Assembly (NCBI GenBank): GCA_964649415.1
Contig: CAZYSK010000007.1
Coordinates: forward strand, 1 to 64,000
Source: CAZYSK01 sp964649415
Lineage (GTDB): Bacteria > Chloroflexota > Anaerolineae > B4-G1
Length of the DNA stretch: 64,000 nucleotides
Direction: 5' to 3'
The position numbers and the translations under genes were made by a program. Positions within the stretch are counted from its first letter, which is position 1. Each line of letters opens with the position of its first letter. Under the pieces are notes generated by a model. The model searched no databases. It saw nothing but the letters and a program-made list of their open reading frames with translations, and was not told the origin of the DNA. Shown in pieces: positions 40,074-48,421 of the stretch.

Positions 40074-40110
40074 CTGATCGGTCGCGATCAGCCTGATCGG
40101 TCGCGATCGG
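40074..40110. repeat. Tandem palindromic 18-mers in an intergenic region
   Basis: CTGATCGGTCGCGATCAG (7-bp stem, loop GTCG) at 40074-40091 and a near copy at 40093-40110, upstream of the MFS gene. They could be operators or part of the repeat load. The rest of 39971-40246 holds no gene I can support. Confidence 0.75.
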
Positions 40111-40222
40111 CGCTCACCCTTCCGACGCCATCAGGCGCGGACGGCGATTGAGGCTCCATGCCGCCCCGTCAAGCCTTCAGGAGAGGGCGCTGGCTCTCTC
40201 CTGAGTGCGTACCCGGTAGTCG

Positions 40223-40239
40223 CGGACTGTCTTAGTCCG
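40223..40239 (-). terminator. Hairpin downstream of the small membrane protein gene
   Basis: CGGACT, loop GTCTT, AGTCCG, 8 bp beyond the stop at 40247. The stem sequence echoes the hairpin at 34173-34205. No T-tract follows. Confidence 0.45.
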
Positions 40240-40246
40240 TGGGTGT

Positions 40247-40735
40247 TCACTCCGCCTTGGCGGCGGCGAAGATGGCCCCGCCAATCGCCCCCAGAGCAGC
40301 GCCGATGGCGAGACTCCCCAGGCAACATAGACTGCCGCCGATGCCTACGCCGCTCCAGCCCTGTGTGAACCGGGCGAACTCCTGGGGGTCGACGCCGTAC
40401 TCGCGGAGCTGCCGCAAGACCTGCGGGTCTATGACCGGCATGCTACCTACGGGGCCACGCGTTGCTACCCGGACGGCGGTGACTACAAGGTTGATCAATC
40501 CGGCGCCTGCCCCGCTGATCAGTCCGGCGATCGCCCCTGCTCCCGCCCCTGTGCCAGCGGTGCGCGGCGGTGTCAGGAAGAACGCCGCCAGCACGCCGAT
40601 GCCCGCGTAAGCCAGCAGATCCACGCCACAGCAGACGCATTGTAGCGCGGCCAGCGGGATCAACGCCAGCAGCGTCAACACAAGCATGACTGCCACGCCA
40701 ATCAGCCCTGCCTTCAATCCTGCCTTTCCTGCCAT
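40247..40735 (-). CDS. Hypothetical Gly/Ala-rich membrane protein, 162 aa
   Basis: Four hydrophobic segments: GLIGVAVMLVLTLLALIPL, then GIGVLAAFFL, GAGAIAGLISGAGAGLI and the C-terminal CCLGSLAIGAALGAIGGAIF. Cys residues cluster (QCVCCGVDL, SLCCLGS). The Gly-zipper-like pattern resembles small integral membrane proteins of unknown role. ATG 40735 has GGAGG 7-8 nt upstream. It is divergent or unrelated to its neighbours. Confidence 0.7.
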   Translation of the reverse strand: MAGKAGLKAGLIGVAVMLVLTLLALIPLAALQCVCCGVDLLAYAGIGVLAAFFLTPPRTAGTGAGAGAIAGLISGAGAGLINLVVTAVRVATRGPVGSMPVIDPQVLRQLREYGVDPQEFARFTQGWSGVGIGGSLCCLGSLAIGAALGAIGGAIFAAAKAE

Positions 40736-40861
40736 GAAACACCTCCATTTGGTATTGGCACGCCCTGAACAAACGTGGTCTGTCCTCAGCGGCGCGTAAC
40801 CTATGCGCAGCGTGAGGTGTGCTTATATTGTACACCAGGGCTGCGTCGAGGAGAAATCGCG

Positions 40862-42121
40862 CTATCCAAGCACGACCCGCCCGTTTTTCACGACCGTCTC
40901 AACCGGGTTGGTGCCGAAGCGGTAGCCCAGGTGACGATAATCGGGCAAGTCCAGAATCAGAATGTCGGCTGCGCGTCCCGCCGTCAGGCTTCCTATCTCA
41001 TCCCCCAGCCCAACCGCGTAGGCGGCGTTGAGTGTCACGGCGACGAGGGCCTGGCCCGGCGTGAGGTGCAGATAGCGGCACGCCAGTGCGATGGTGAAAG
41101 GAACCGATTCGCACCAGGCGGTGCCGGGATTGCAGTCGGTCGCCAGGGCGAGGGTGCCCCCGGCGTCGAGGATCGCCTGTGCTGGCGTGTAGTCGCCGTG
41201 TGCCAGGCCGAATGGCGTGGCCGGCAGGGCCACGGCGACTGTGGCCGACTGACCCAGTTCCTCGATCTCCGGCTGCGGCGTGCATACCAAGTGATCGGCG
41301 GAGGTGGCACCCAGTTCCACGGCCAGCGCCGTGCCGCCCAGCGGCTTGAACTCGTCGACGTGCACCTTCAGCCCGAACCCCAGGGCGCGCGCGGATTCCA
41401 GGATGCGCCGGGTCTGGTCCAGCGAAAAGGCCCCTTCTTCGCAAAAGACGTCGCAGAACCGGGGCTGGAGCTCTGGCTCCTGGGCTTTGACCGCGGGCAG
41501 CATGTCGTCGACAACTAGATCCACGTATCCGTCGGCGTCGGCCCGGTACTCGGCCGGAACGGCGTGAGCGCCCAGGAAGGTAGGGACGAGGGTCGCCGGG
41601 TGCTTGGCGTCCAGTGCAGCGATGGCAGCAAGCAGTTTCAGTTCGTCGGCAGTGGTGAGCCCGTAACCGGTCTTGGCCTCCACGGTGGTGGAGCCGTGGG
41701 CTAACATGCGGTCCAACCGTGGAAGCGTCTCCTGCACCAGTTGGTCCAGCGTCGCCGCGCGGGTGGCGTGCACCGTGGACATGATGCCGCCCCCGGCGGC
41801 CATGATCTCCATGTAGGTTGCGCCACGCACACGTTGCTCGAACTCACTGGCCCGGTCGCCCGCCCACACGAGGTGGGTGTGGGGATCTACGAAGCCGGGA
41901 CAGACGACCTTCCCCGAGGCATCTAGTTCAACGGCGGCCTGGCACTCGGCGCGTATATCGTCCGTGAGGCCGACGGCGACGATGCGCCCGTCTGAGCATG
42001 CGACCGCTCCGTCCTTGATCAGGCCCAGGTCGCCCAGACCGTGCCCCCGCTGAGGCCCGCCGTTCTGGGGGGGGGCGACGCACAACTGAGCGGCGGAGTG
42101 AATCAGCAATTCGGTTTTCAT
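40862..42121 (-). CDS. hutI: Imidazolonepropionase
   Basis: 419 residues from ATG 42121. Amidohydrolase metal site HTHLVWAGDRASEFEQRVRG near residue 75, then GSTTVEAKTGYGL, FLGAHAVPAEYR, VDEFKPLGGTALAVELGATSADHL and ATDCNPGTAWCESVPF: together diagnostic of HutI. It opens the imidazolone ring to N-formimino-glutamate in histidine breakdown. No hutH, hutU or hutG is adjacent, so the pathway is either scattered or incomplete. Confidence 0.93.
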   Translation of the reverse strand: MKTELLIHSAAQLCVAPPQNGGPQRGHGLGDLGLIKDGAVACSDGRIVAVGLTDDIRAECQAAVELDASGKVVCPGFVDPHTHLVWAGDRASEFEQRVRGATYMEIMAAGGGIMSTVHATRAATLDQLVQETLPRLDRMLAHGSTTVEAKTGYGLTTADELKLLAAIAALDAKHPATLVPTFLGAHAVPAEYRADADGYVDLVVDDMLPAVKAQEPELQPRFCDVFCEEGAFSLDQTRRILESARALGFGLKVHVDEFKPLGGTALAVELGATSADHLVCTPQPEIEELGQSATVAVALPATPFGLAHGDYTPAQAILDAGGTLALATDCNPGTAWCESVPFTIALACRYLHLTPGQALVAVTLNAAYAVGLGDEIGSLTAGRAADILILDLPDYRHLGYRFGTNPVETVVKNGRVVLG

Positions 42122-42259
42122 CCTGTCTCCACCAATCGGGTCTGTCACCAGTGGACCCGTACACGCTGTGCTTGATGCGGTGAGACGCTCCTTAGCGCCG
42201 CTTCACCGCGCAGGTGTGAACCATCTCCGAAGTGACTGGAGGGATATGTGTGGTTTGGG

Positions 42260-43123
42260 CTAGGGTATTCCCTTCAACGGAAGGAAAGGAGCGACCGGTC
42301 CTTGCATACGGTACACCATTTCCATGGTCAGCGGGTGGTAGGAAAAGGTGGTCGATGCTGCAGGGGACGTGAGTGGGATGCCGTCCGCTGCGATCAGCCA
42401 GACGTTCACCTGGCTCTCCACGCCCTGCTCGTCTGCGAAGGTGATCACGTGGGCGTGAGGAGGGGCTCCGACTGGCACGGCAGGAATATCGGCCTGTACC
42501 CAGCATCTCTCGGTATAGCGGGCCAGCGGGCGCTGTGGCCCAAGCACGGTGATGGTGTCAGGACCAGGTGTTCCCTCGACGGCGAAGACGGCGACCCATT
42601 CGCCGTCAGTGGGCAGCTCGTGTCGCATGGCGACTGCCTGCACGTAGTCGCCCAATACATCCGCCGCGTACCGGCGTGGTGCAGCCGCCTGGGCCTTGCC
42701 CCAGCCGCCGTTGTAGGCCGCCAATGCATAGTATACGTCGCCCCCTGCGTCGCGGATTGTGTGCGCCAGAGCCCGCGTACCCCAGAACAGGTTTGTCCAC
42801 GGGTTCTCCAGTTCCTCGGCGCTGGGTCGCCACTCGAACGGCATCACGCCCATCAACCCGACGGCCCCGGCCGGGCCACGCTCCCTCGGGCGTCCCAGTG
42901 ATTCTTTCCAGATGACGGAAGCGATCAGGTCCGGATCGACGTTACGTTGCTCGGCGTATGGGAGAAGGACGGGTTCCCATCGACTCACATCGGGATCCCA
43001 GTAGGGCGAAAGCCCGTCACCGTTGACCGGACCGTCGCTTTGCGCGAGGGTCGGCTGGGGGAACAAGAGAGCTGTCGTCGCTGCCAGGAACGTGACAGCG
43101 CAGGTCAGTCGCCAACGGTGCAT
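42260..43123 (-). CDS. Secreted lytic transglycosylase (SLT domain)
   Basis: 287 residues. A signal peptide (MHRWRLTCAVTFLAATTALLF, cleavage probably after TLA) precedes an SLT/lysozyme-like domain: YAEQRNVDPDLIASVIWKES, with the catalytic Glu in WKES, GPAGAVGLMGVMP, and YYALAAYNGGWGKA. The C-terminal 100 residues are beta-rich and unassigned. It should cleave peptidoglycan glycan strands outside the membrane. It has a consensus-like promoter at 43177-43205. Confidence 0.88.
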   Translation of the reverse strand: MHRWRLTCAVTFLAATTALLFPQPTLAQSDGPVNGDGLSPYWDPDVSRWEPVLLPYAEQRNVDPDLIASVIWKESLGRPRERGPAGAVGLMGVMPFEWRPSAEELENPWTNLFWGTRALAHTIRDAGGDVYYALAAYNGGWGKAQAAAPRRYAADVLGDYVQAVAMRHELPTDGEWVAVFAVEGTPGPDTITVLGPQRPLARYTERCWVQADIPAVPVGAPPHAHVITFADEQGVESQVNVWLIAADGIPLTSPAASTTFSYHPLTMEMVYRMQGPVAPFLPLKGIP

Positions 43124-43176
43124 TGGGATGTGGTTACTCCTCTCCCCCGGTGTGGAATTGGGGGGGAATCGAAGTT

Positions 43177-43205
43177 ACTATATCCGAAATTGCGCGAAAT
43201 GTCAA
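43177..43205 (-). promoter_or_regulatory. Promoter of the lytic transglycosylase gene
   Basis: On the minus strand: TTGACA, 17-bp spacer, TATAGT. It starts about 45 nt before the ATG. Confidence 0.8.
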
Positions 43206-43315
43206 GTCTCACCCAATAAGAACTTTCGAACAGGAACCCCGCGTCGGAGCAGCTTTGCTTGCCAAAGCGATCAAGGCATGCTATATTGGCATGACCACTC
43301 TGTAGTGCTCGTCCA

Positions 43316-43372
43316 GCCGCGCGGGCGTAGATCGAGTTTGGCAGTGCGTCAATCGCCCGGTTGAAGTGGTGG
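43316..43372 (-). pseudogene. 57-bp fragment duplicated from the TPR membrane protein gene
   Basis: Nearly identical to 45484-45540 (about four differences), which encodes part of the C-terminal TPR (FNRAIDALPNSIYA). Here the fragment is not attached to a gene. Together the two copies flank the acyltransferase, lipid kinase and broken PemK genes. Confidence 0.75.
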
Positions 43373-43433
43373 CTGGTCACAATGACCACACCGGAAGGGA
43401 TAGAGGGGCCGGACGGCGGTGTTGCCGCTTTCG

Positions 43434-44189
43434 TCAGTATCGCGCGTGACGGAGGCTGCTATTCACGCCAGGGGGAAAGCGGAGGTATGTCTCGGTGGCC
43501 GCCGCCAGGTTGGAGTAGTCACCTCGGTAAGCGGGCGGCAGCAACGCTGCCATTTGGTACATAGCCTCATCGGCCATCTGCTGGCGTACCTGGCGGGTCA
43601 CTTTGACGCCACCGGCATCCAAGTGAAACCGTTGGCCCACGACGATGTGAAAGTCGGTGCGGCGCAAGCGGGGAAGGTTATCCCAGAAGAGTTCCCCACC
43701 GTAATAGACCAAGGGCAGCAAGGGCGCGCCGCTGCGCAGTGCCAGGAACGCAACGCCAGGTTTGCCCTGCTGTAAGCGCCCGTGGCCGCTGCGGGTGCCC
43801 TCGGGGGCCATGATCAGGATGTGACCCGCTTCCAACGCCGTCAGTGCCTGGCGAAGAGCGGTCACATCGGCCCCACCACGGCGCAGCGGGATGGCTCCCC
43901 ATAGGTCAGCCAGCGGTCGCAAGGCGGGATTATCCCACGTCTCTGCCTTCGCAAGTGCAATCGTCGTTCGTGGCTGCATGTGGGTGTATATTACGGGGGC
44001 CTCCAGGAAGTTGACGTGGTTGACAATGATGATGAGCGGCCCTTGATCCGGCACCTGCACCAACTGCGCGTCGTTCACCCGGCACAGGATGCGTATCAGG
44101 CGCTTGATAGACGATGTCACCACCTGATAGGCGAGTGTCCTCGACTTCTCTGCCCCCTCGTAGGGGGCAGGGGGGGAGACAGGGGTCAT
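43434..44189 (-). CDS. 1-acyl-glycerol-3-phosphate acyltransferase-like protein
   Basis: 251 residues from ATG 44189, whose codon overlaps the lipid kinase stop (ATGA). PlsC-type motifs: IVNHVNFLEAPV (HX4D position, here HX4E), IPLRRGGAD, MAPEGTRSGHGRLQQGKPG and LLPLVYYGGE. It should acylate lysophosphatidic acid or a similar lipid at the membrane. The Asp-to-Glu change in the HX4D dyad is unusual. A palindrome (44150-44170) encodes residues about 7-13 (PPAPYEG), probably a repeat insertion near the N-terminus. Confidence 0.82.
   Translation of the reverse strand: MTPVSPPAPYEGAEKSRTLAYQVVTSSIKRLIRILCRVNDAQLVQVPDQGPLIIIVNHVNFLEAPVIYTHMQPRTTIALAKAETWDNPALRPLADLWGAIPLRRGGADVTALRQALTALEAGHILIMAPEGTRSGHGRLQQGKPGVAFLALRSGAPLLPLVYYGGELFWDNLPRLRRTDFHIVVGQRFHLDAGGVKVTRQVRQQMADEAMYQMAALLPPAYRGDYSNLAAATETYLRFPPGVNSSLRHARY
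44150..44170. repeat. Palindrome at the acyltransferase N-terminus
   Basis: CTGCCCCCT, loop CGT, AGGGGGCAG (9-bp stem), in frame. Confidence 0.7.
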
Positions 44190-45154
44190 TTGGCGGTCTC
44201 CTGTGGTTGGCAGATGATCTTGATCTGGCGCGGTAGCAGTTCCATCTCCAGCCGTTGCCCTTCGATGCATAGCGTCTCCCCGTCGGCGTGGGCGGGCAAT
44301 ACCCCCTCGACGGCGGTGACGACGACTTTTCGTGCCTGCACCATCTTGATTGGCTCCTGGGTAGCCTGCGTGCCTCGCATAAAGTGAGGAATGAGGCCAA
44401 AGATGCGAGCGTGGCTTACTTCGCGGGCGATGCACAGGTCGAACAGGCCGTCGTCAGGCTTGCCCTCCGGGGCCATCATGAAGCCACCGCCCATCCGCTG
44501 CCCGTTCATGATCGAGACCATCAGCGAAGGCTGTGTGCTCGTCTGCCCGTCGCACTCGATCTTGGTGACCGGGGCCTTGTAGTACAGGAAGACGGTCTTG
44601 AGTGTGGCGACAATGTAAGATGGAAAGCCGTGCAGCCGGCTCATTTTTACTGCTTCGAAACCGACGACGGCGTCGAAGCCAATGCCGACGCCGTTGCCGA
44701 AGTAGCGGCCCTGGGGGTATTGGCCGCCGACGACTCTGCCGACGTCAACCGTGCGCCGATGGTCTTGGGCCAGTGCCCGACAACCCGCTTCCAGGTCAGT
44801 GGGAATACCCATGCTGTAGGCGAAATCGTTCCCCCGACCGACGCACAGGATACCCATTGTGGCTCCCCCTCTTGTCCCCCCCGCTTGCGGGAGGGAGGAA
44901 GGGGGGGCGGTCTTGGCCAGCATCAAGCCATTGAGCACCTCGTTAGCGGTGCCGTCGCCGCCAACCGCGACCACAACGTCGTACCCAGCCGTGGCGGCCT
45001 CCTGGGCCAGTTCGGCGGCGTGCCAGGGGCGCTCAGTGCGCACCAGGTCGAAATCCAGGGTGTATGTGTTCAGCATACGCTTGATACGGGGAATGGCCTG
45101 TTCGCCGCTTCCCCTACCCGCGGTCGGGTTGACGATGATCTTGTATTTGGCCAT
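44186..45154 (-). CDS. Diacylglycerol kinase-family lipid kinase
   Basis: 322 residues. DAGK catalytic motifs: IIVNPTAGRGSGEQ at the N-terminus, VVAVGGDGTANEVLNGLM, GILCVGRGNDFAYSMGIP, and later IPEGKPDDGLFDL-like APEGKPDDGLFDLCIA. It phosphorylates diacylglycerol, sphingoid or related lipids. Residues about 82-97 (PPSSLPQAGGTRGGA) sit between the GGDGT and GRGND motifs and look like a repeat-derived insertion (44864-44907). It is coupled to the downstream acyltransferase. Confidence 0.88.
   Translation of the reverse strand: MAKYKIIVNPTAGRGSGEQAIPRIKRMLNTYTLDFDLVRTERPWHAAELAQEAATAGYDVVVAVGGDGTANEVLNGLMLAKTAPPSSLPQAGGTRGGATMGILCVGRGNDFAYSMGIPTDLEAGCRALAQDHRRTVDVGRVVGGQYPQGRYFGNGVGIGFDAVVGFEAVKMSRLHGFPSYIVATLKTVFLYYKAPVTKIECDGQTSTQPSLMVSIMNGQRMGGGFMMAPEGKPDDGLFDLCIAREVSHARIFGLIPHFMRGTQATQEPIKMVQARKVVVTAVEGVLPAHADGETLCIEGQRLEMELLPRQIKIICQPQETAK
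44864..44907. repeat. C-rich imperfect hairpin repeat inside the lipid kinase gene
   Basis: CCCCCTCTTG ... CGCTTGCG ... GGAAGGGGG can fold on itself (core CGC-TT-GCG) and encodes the Pro/Gly-rich insertion. Confidence 0.55.
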
Positions 45155-45175
45155 CAGACGTAGAATCCTCTCGGG

Positions 45176-45409
45176 TCAATCTCTTCCCGCAGGAGGCGCA
45201 GCTCCTCCGGTGGCGACCTGCCAGTCCATCAGCCTTACTTCGTCAGAAACGTGCTTGATCTGGCTCGTGATTGAGGTGAGGATCACGTCAGAATGAGTCT
45301 GGTTGTATGCCTCACTGCTCACGACCACAGCCGGACGCTGCTTGCTTCCACTCTGGTCGGTGAAGGGAAGAAGCGCGAGGAGCACATCGCCCTGCTTATA
45401 GATGGTCAT
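45176..45409 (-). pseudogene. Truncated PemK/MazF-like toxin
   Basis: 77 residues from ATG 45409: YKQGDVLLALLPFTDQSGSK, QRPAVVVSSEAYNQTHSD, VILTSITSQ and DEVRLMDWQ follow the PemK/MazF fold, but the usual C-terminal 30-35 residues are missing. After DWQ the frame gives VATGGAAPPAGRD and stops. Another frame across the same bases encodes PPEELRLLREEIDPRGFYV, whose stop overlaps the lipid kinase ATG (TGATG). This suggests that a deletion fused the toxin to the tail of a lost gene. No antitoxin is present. Confidence 0.65.
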
Positions 45410-45431
45410 ATGTAGCACGCTCAAGCGCAAC

Positions 45432-46040
45432 TCAGTTGAGGTCGGGGGCTTCCGACATCCTACGTTCCTTCAATGCTTGCCTGGCCGCATGGGCGTAGAT
45501 CGAGTTTGGCAGTGCATCAATCGCCCGGTTGAAGTGGCGGATGGCCTCGGCCTCGCGCCCTGTCCGGCGGCAGGCCAGGCCCAGGTTGTAGTAGCCAGCC
45601 GCCAGATATTTGGCCCCTGGTCGTATCTTTTCGTCGGCCAATGCTTCCCCAAGCGTGAGGCATGCCGCCTCCGGTTGCTGCATACGCAACTCGGTCACTC
45701 CGCGGTTGATGAGCACGATCTGGCGGCTGACGACGTCGGGTCCCAGGCGCAGGGCGAGCCGGTAGAAGTCAAGCGCCTGGCCATACCGCCCCTTGGAGGT
45801 GAACCAGTTGCCCAGGTCAACCAGCAGCCGCACCCGCATGGTGACTATATAGAGAACGACGAGGAAGAGCAGCGGGTGGACTGGCACAGAGGCAAGAGTG
45901 AGCGCGGCACCGACAGCGGTGATGGTCAGTCCCTCGATGGCAAAGCGGGTGGATAGCCCCTGCCGGCGCAAAAAGGACAGGGCTCCAAAACCGAGAAGGT
46001 AGAGCAGGCTGGTGAGTGATATCAGCAGGGCTGGATGCAT
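45432..46040 (-). CDS. TPR-containing membrane protein, 202 aa
   Basis: Two or three N-terminal hydrophobic spans (LLISLTSLLYLLGFGALSFL, LTITAVGAALTLASVP, LLFLVVLYIVTM) are followed by three TPR-like helical pairs (WFTSKGRYGQALDFYRLAL, GYYNLGLACRRTGREAEAI). It is probably a membrane-anchored scaffold on the cytoplasmic side. It follows the two ArsA-like genes on the same strand after a palindrome-containing spacer. Part of its 3' end is duplicated at 43316-43372. Confidence 0.75.
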   Translation of the reverse strand: MHPALLISLTSLLYLLGFGALSFLRRQGLSTRFAIEGLTITAVGAALTLASVPVHPLLFLVVLYIVTMRVRLLVDLGNWFTSKGRYGQALDFYRLALRLGPDVVSRQIVLINRGVTELRMQQPEAACLTLGEALADEKIRPGAKYLAAGYYNLGLACRRTGREAEAIRHFNRAIDALPNSIYAHAARQALKERRMSEAPDLN

Positions 46041-46062
46041 GGATGTGGACCTCTGGTAGATT

Positions 46063-46097
46063 CAGAAACCAGGTTTCTTGGAGAAACCTGGTTTCTG
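46063..46097. repeat. Dispersed palindrome, family D, intergenic copy
   Basis: CAGAAACCAGGTTTCT, loop TGG, and perfect complement (16-bp stem). It lies between the second ArsA-like gene and the TPR gene, where it could also act as a terminator-like structure. Confidence 0.9.
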
Positions 46098-46115
46098 GTG
46101 CTCAGTTTCTAGTGC

Positions 46116-47099
46116 TTAAGCGAACAGTTGGTTTGCAGTGCGCTCCAGCATCTCCACACCGCGCACCTCTGTCTCGAAGAGAGGCACAATGGCACGCACA
46201 TCGGGAAAACTGCGCCAGATATCCCCCATGTAGTCTTCCTGCATGGCGATGCGGTTGCGTACGAAGTCGGGTGCGTTTTCCTCCACCCCTTCTTTGTCGA
46301 TCAGCATATTCACCACCACGCCGCCCACGGGTATGCCGAACTCCCGGAACCAGTTGATGAAGCGCTTGATGACGGCGATCGGCAGCGCTTCTGGCAGCGT
46401 CACGAAGAAGAAGGCGGTCTTCTCGTCATCGGTGAGCAGCCCCTTGGCCCGTTCCATCCGCTCGCGGAACCCAAGCAGGTAGTCCATCAGTGGGTCCCGT
46501 TCCGTCTTCTTGCTGTAGGACAGCAGTTCCTTCAACGACTTGGCCTCTTCACGGCTCTGCATCATCTTGTTCACCCACATGCCATACACGCTGGACATGC
46601 CCAACAGCCGGCGGGCATTGGCTGTAGGTGCGGTATCGAAGACGTAAGCCTCGTACTTGTCCTCGAACATCAGGTCAATCATGTTCTCGAACATAGCCGA
46701 TTCCTCGAAAGCCGGGTTCATCGTGGCCGATTCCACGAACTCGTCGGCCTTCGTCTTGATATCGGCATACTTGAGGAACCACTCGATCTTCTGGGTCAGT
46801 TCCACCTTCGATCTCTCGATGGTGTCCTTGGTGTCAATCTCGTAGGCCTGCATGTTCGGCGCGCCCTCTACCGGCGTTGGCTGGCCGAAGACGTCCTGAT
46901 CCAGCAGACTGCTGAGCGAGTGGACCGGGTTGGTGGATGCCAGCAGCGTACGCTTGCCCTGCTTGGCCATCCACAGTGCGGCCGCACCGGCCATGACAGT
47001 CTTCCCGACGCCACCCTTGCCGCCGAAGAAGACGTATTTCATCTGTTGGTGCTCGGCCAGGAATTGCTGCGTTGATTGCTTGATCTCTGGCGTGATCAT
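46116..47099 (-). CDS. ArsA/GET3-like ATPase, paralogue 1
   Basis: 327 residues. Deviant Walker A FFGGKGGVGKTVMAGAAAL near residue 25, switch-like TNPVHSLSSLL, FDTAPTANARRLLGM, FFFVTLPEALPIAVIKRF and GGVVVNMLI. Single-domain members of this SIMIBI family dimerise; eukaryotic GET3 targets tail-anchored proteins, and bacterial ArsA energises arsenite export. No arsenic gene is nearby. Its ATG overlaps the stop of paralogue 2 (ATGA). The two may form a heterodimer in place of the fused ArsA. Confidence 0.88.
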   Translation of the reverse strand: MITPEIKQSTQQFLAEHQQMKYVFFGGKGGVGKTVMAGAAALWMAKQGKRTLLASTNPVHSLSSLLDQDVFGQPTPVEGAPNMQAYEIDTKDTIERSKVELTQKIEWFLKYADIKTKADEFVESATMNPAFEESAMFENMIDLMFEDKYEAYVFDTAPTANARRLLGMSSVYGMWVNKMMQSREEAKSLKELLSYSKKTERDPLMDYLLGFRERMERAKGLLTDDEKTAFFFVTLPEALPIAVIKRFINWFREFGIPVGGVVVNMLIDKEGVEENAPDFVRNRIAMQEDYMGDIWRSFPDVRAIVPLFETEVRGVEMLERTANQLFA

Positions 47100-48076
47100 G
47101 CCTCACCTCCAAACAGCGCGTCCGCGACCTTGCCGATCATCTCCAGACCGGTGATATCGCGTTCGAACTCCGGCACGCTCGTCAGCACCTCTTCGCCGAA
47201 GGTCTGGTCTATCTGCCCCAGGTAGTCCTTCTGCATAGCGATCCGATTCCGCAGGTACTCCGGGATATCCTGCGCGGCCAATTCCGGCGGGATGACGCGA
47301 TTCACGATGTAGCCCGAGATGGGCACATCGTATTTGGCGAACAGTTTCGCGGCCTTGAGTGTGTCCAGGATGATCATCTCCTCCGGCGTGACGACGAAGA
47401 AGAAGGCCGTCTTTTCGCGGTCGGTGAGGATGCTGGACGAGGTGTTGATGCGCTGCTTGATGTCCTGCAATTCGGTGAGGATCGCGTCCTCTTCCGACTC
47501 CTTGTCGCGGTCGAGGATGGCGGCTACCTGGGAATACTCCTGCATCTCCTCGCGCAGCGCTGTGATCTTGCCGATCCACTCGTCGTATACGCTGGCCATG
47601 CTCAGGTAGTACAGGGCGTGGCCCAGAGGCACCAGGTCGTAGATGTAGTAGTCGTATTCGCCGCCGACGACGATATCTACCACGGCGTCGAAGATGGCGC
47701 TCTCCTCCATCGCGGGCTCGGCCGCGGCGGCTTGAATGTAGTTCTCAATCTCCTCAGGCATCTCATCAAAGCCGTACATGTCGAAGATCTTCTGGCGAAT
47801 CTCGTCTTGATACTCCTTGATGTGACGGTCAGCGTCGATCTCCTGGGCGAAGAGGCCGGGGACAATCTCCACTGCTCCTTTGCCGAAGATATCCTGCTCG
47901 AAGATATCGGAGAGGGACGCCTGGGGATCCACAGAGAATACGAGCACCTTGTGTCCCTGCTTGGCCAGCCAGTAGGCGGTAGCGGCAGAGAAGGTGGTCT
48001 TGCCCAATCCCCCCTTGCCGCCGAACTCGATGTAGCGGCGGTTGGGGTGTTCCTTGAACACTTGTGCCAGTGACAA
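47096..48076 (-). CDS. ArsA/GET3-like ATPase, paralogue 2
   Basis: 326 residues. Deviant Walker A EFGGKGGLGKTTFSAATAY, VDPQASLSDIFEQDIFG, YIYDLVPLGHALYYLSMASVY, KTAFFFVVTPEEMIILDTL and GYIVNRVIP. It differs from paralogue 1 throughout but has the same length and layout, so this is an old duplication. The FDTAP-type switch of paralogue 1 is YDLVP here, so nucleotide handling may differ between partners. It lies 10 bp after the 93-aa protein gene. Confidence 0.87.
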   Translation of the reverse strand: MSLAQVFKEHPNRRYIEFGGKGGLGKTTFSAATAYWLAKQGHKVLVFSVDPQASLSDIFEQDIFGKGAVEIVPGLFAQEIDADRHIKEYQDEIRQKIFDMYGFDEMPEEIENYIQAAAAEPAMEESAIFDAVVDIVVGGEYDYYIYDLVPLGHALYYLSMASVYDEWIGKITALREEMQEYSQVAAILDRDKESEEDAILTELQDIKQRINTSSSILTDREKTAFFFVVTPEEMIILDTLKAAKLFAKYDVPISGYIVNRVIPPELAAQDIPEYLRNRIAMQKDYLGQIDQTFGEEVLTSVPEFERDITGLEMIGKVADALFGGEA

Positions 48077-48086
48077 CGTTGCCTCC

Positions 48087-48368
48087 TTATGCCAATGCGT
48101 CGGTTAGGTCACGCTCGCGCAACATGCGTCGCTTCCAGGTGCTGATCTGCGGCACGACATAAGGCAGCAGGCGCAGCGAGTAGTAGGGCGGCAGGATAGG
48201 GATGCCCAGCAAGTCGCCCATTGTGATCAAGATGAACAGGTGTTCCATACTGCCGCGCGTTTTGAGTGCGAAGCGCGTCATGTCATGGCCCGCCATGCCA
48301 TATAGGAATTGCTTGGCCGAACTACCGAACTTCTTCAGCCATCCCACTTGCTTTTCTTCTTCGCTCAT
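48087..48368 (-). CDS. Small protein associated with the ArsA-like ATPases, copy 1 (93 aa)
   Basis: Begins MSEEEKQVGWLKKFG; then a hydrophobic middle (MEHLFILITMGDLLGIPIL) and a conserved tail: PPYYSLRLLPYVVPQI, WKRRMLRERDLTD. It is a clear paralogue of the product of 48422-48721. One hydrophobic segment could be membrane-associated. No known family is recognised. Its position immediately upstream of two paralogous ATPases suggests it is a partner, cargo or membrane receptor. Confidence 0.7.
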   Translation of the reverse strand: MSEEEKQVGWLKKFGSSAKQFLYGMAGHDMTRFALKTRGSMEHLFILITMGDLLGIPILPPYYSLRLLPYVVPQISTWKRRMLRERDLTDALA

Positions 48369-48421
48369 TATATTACGTTACCTCCAGATTGCTCTCAGTA
48401 TGATGGCCAGATTTGTAGAGC

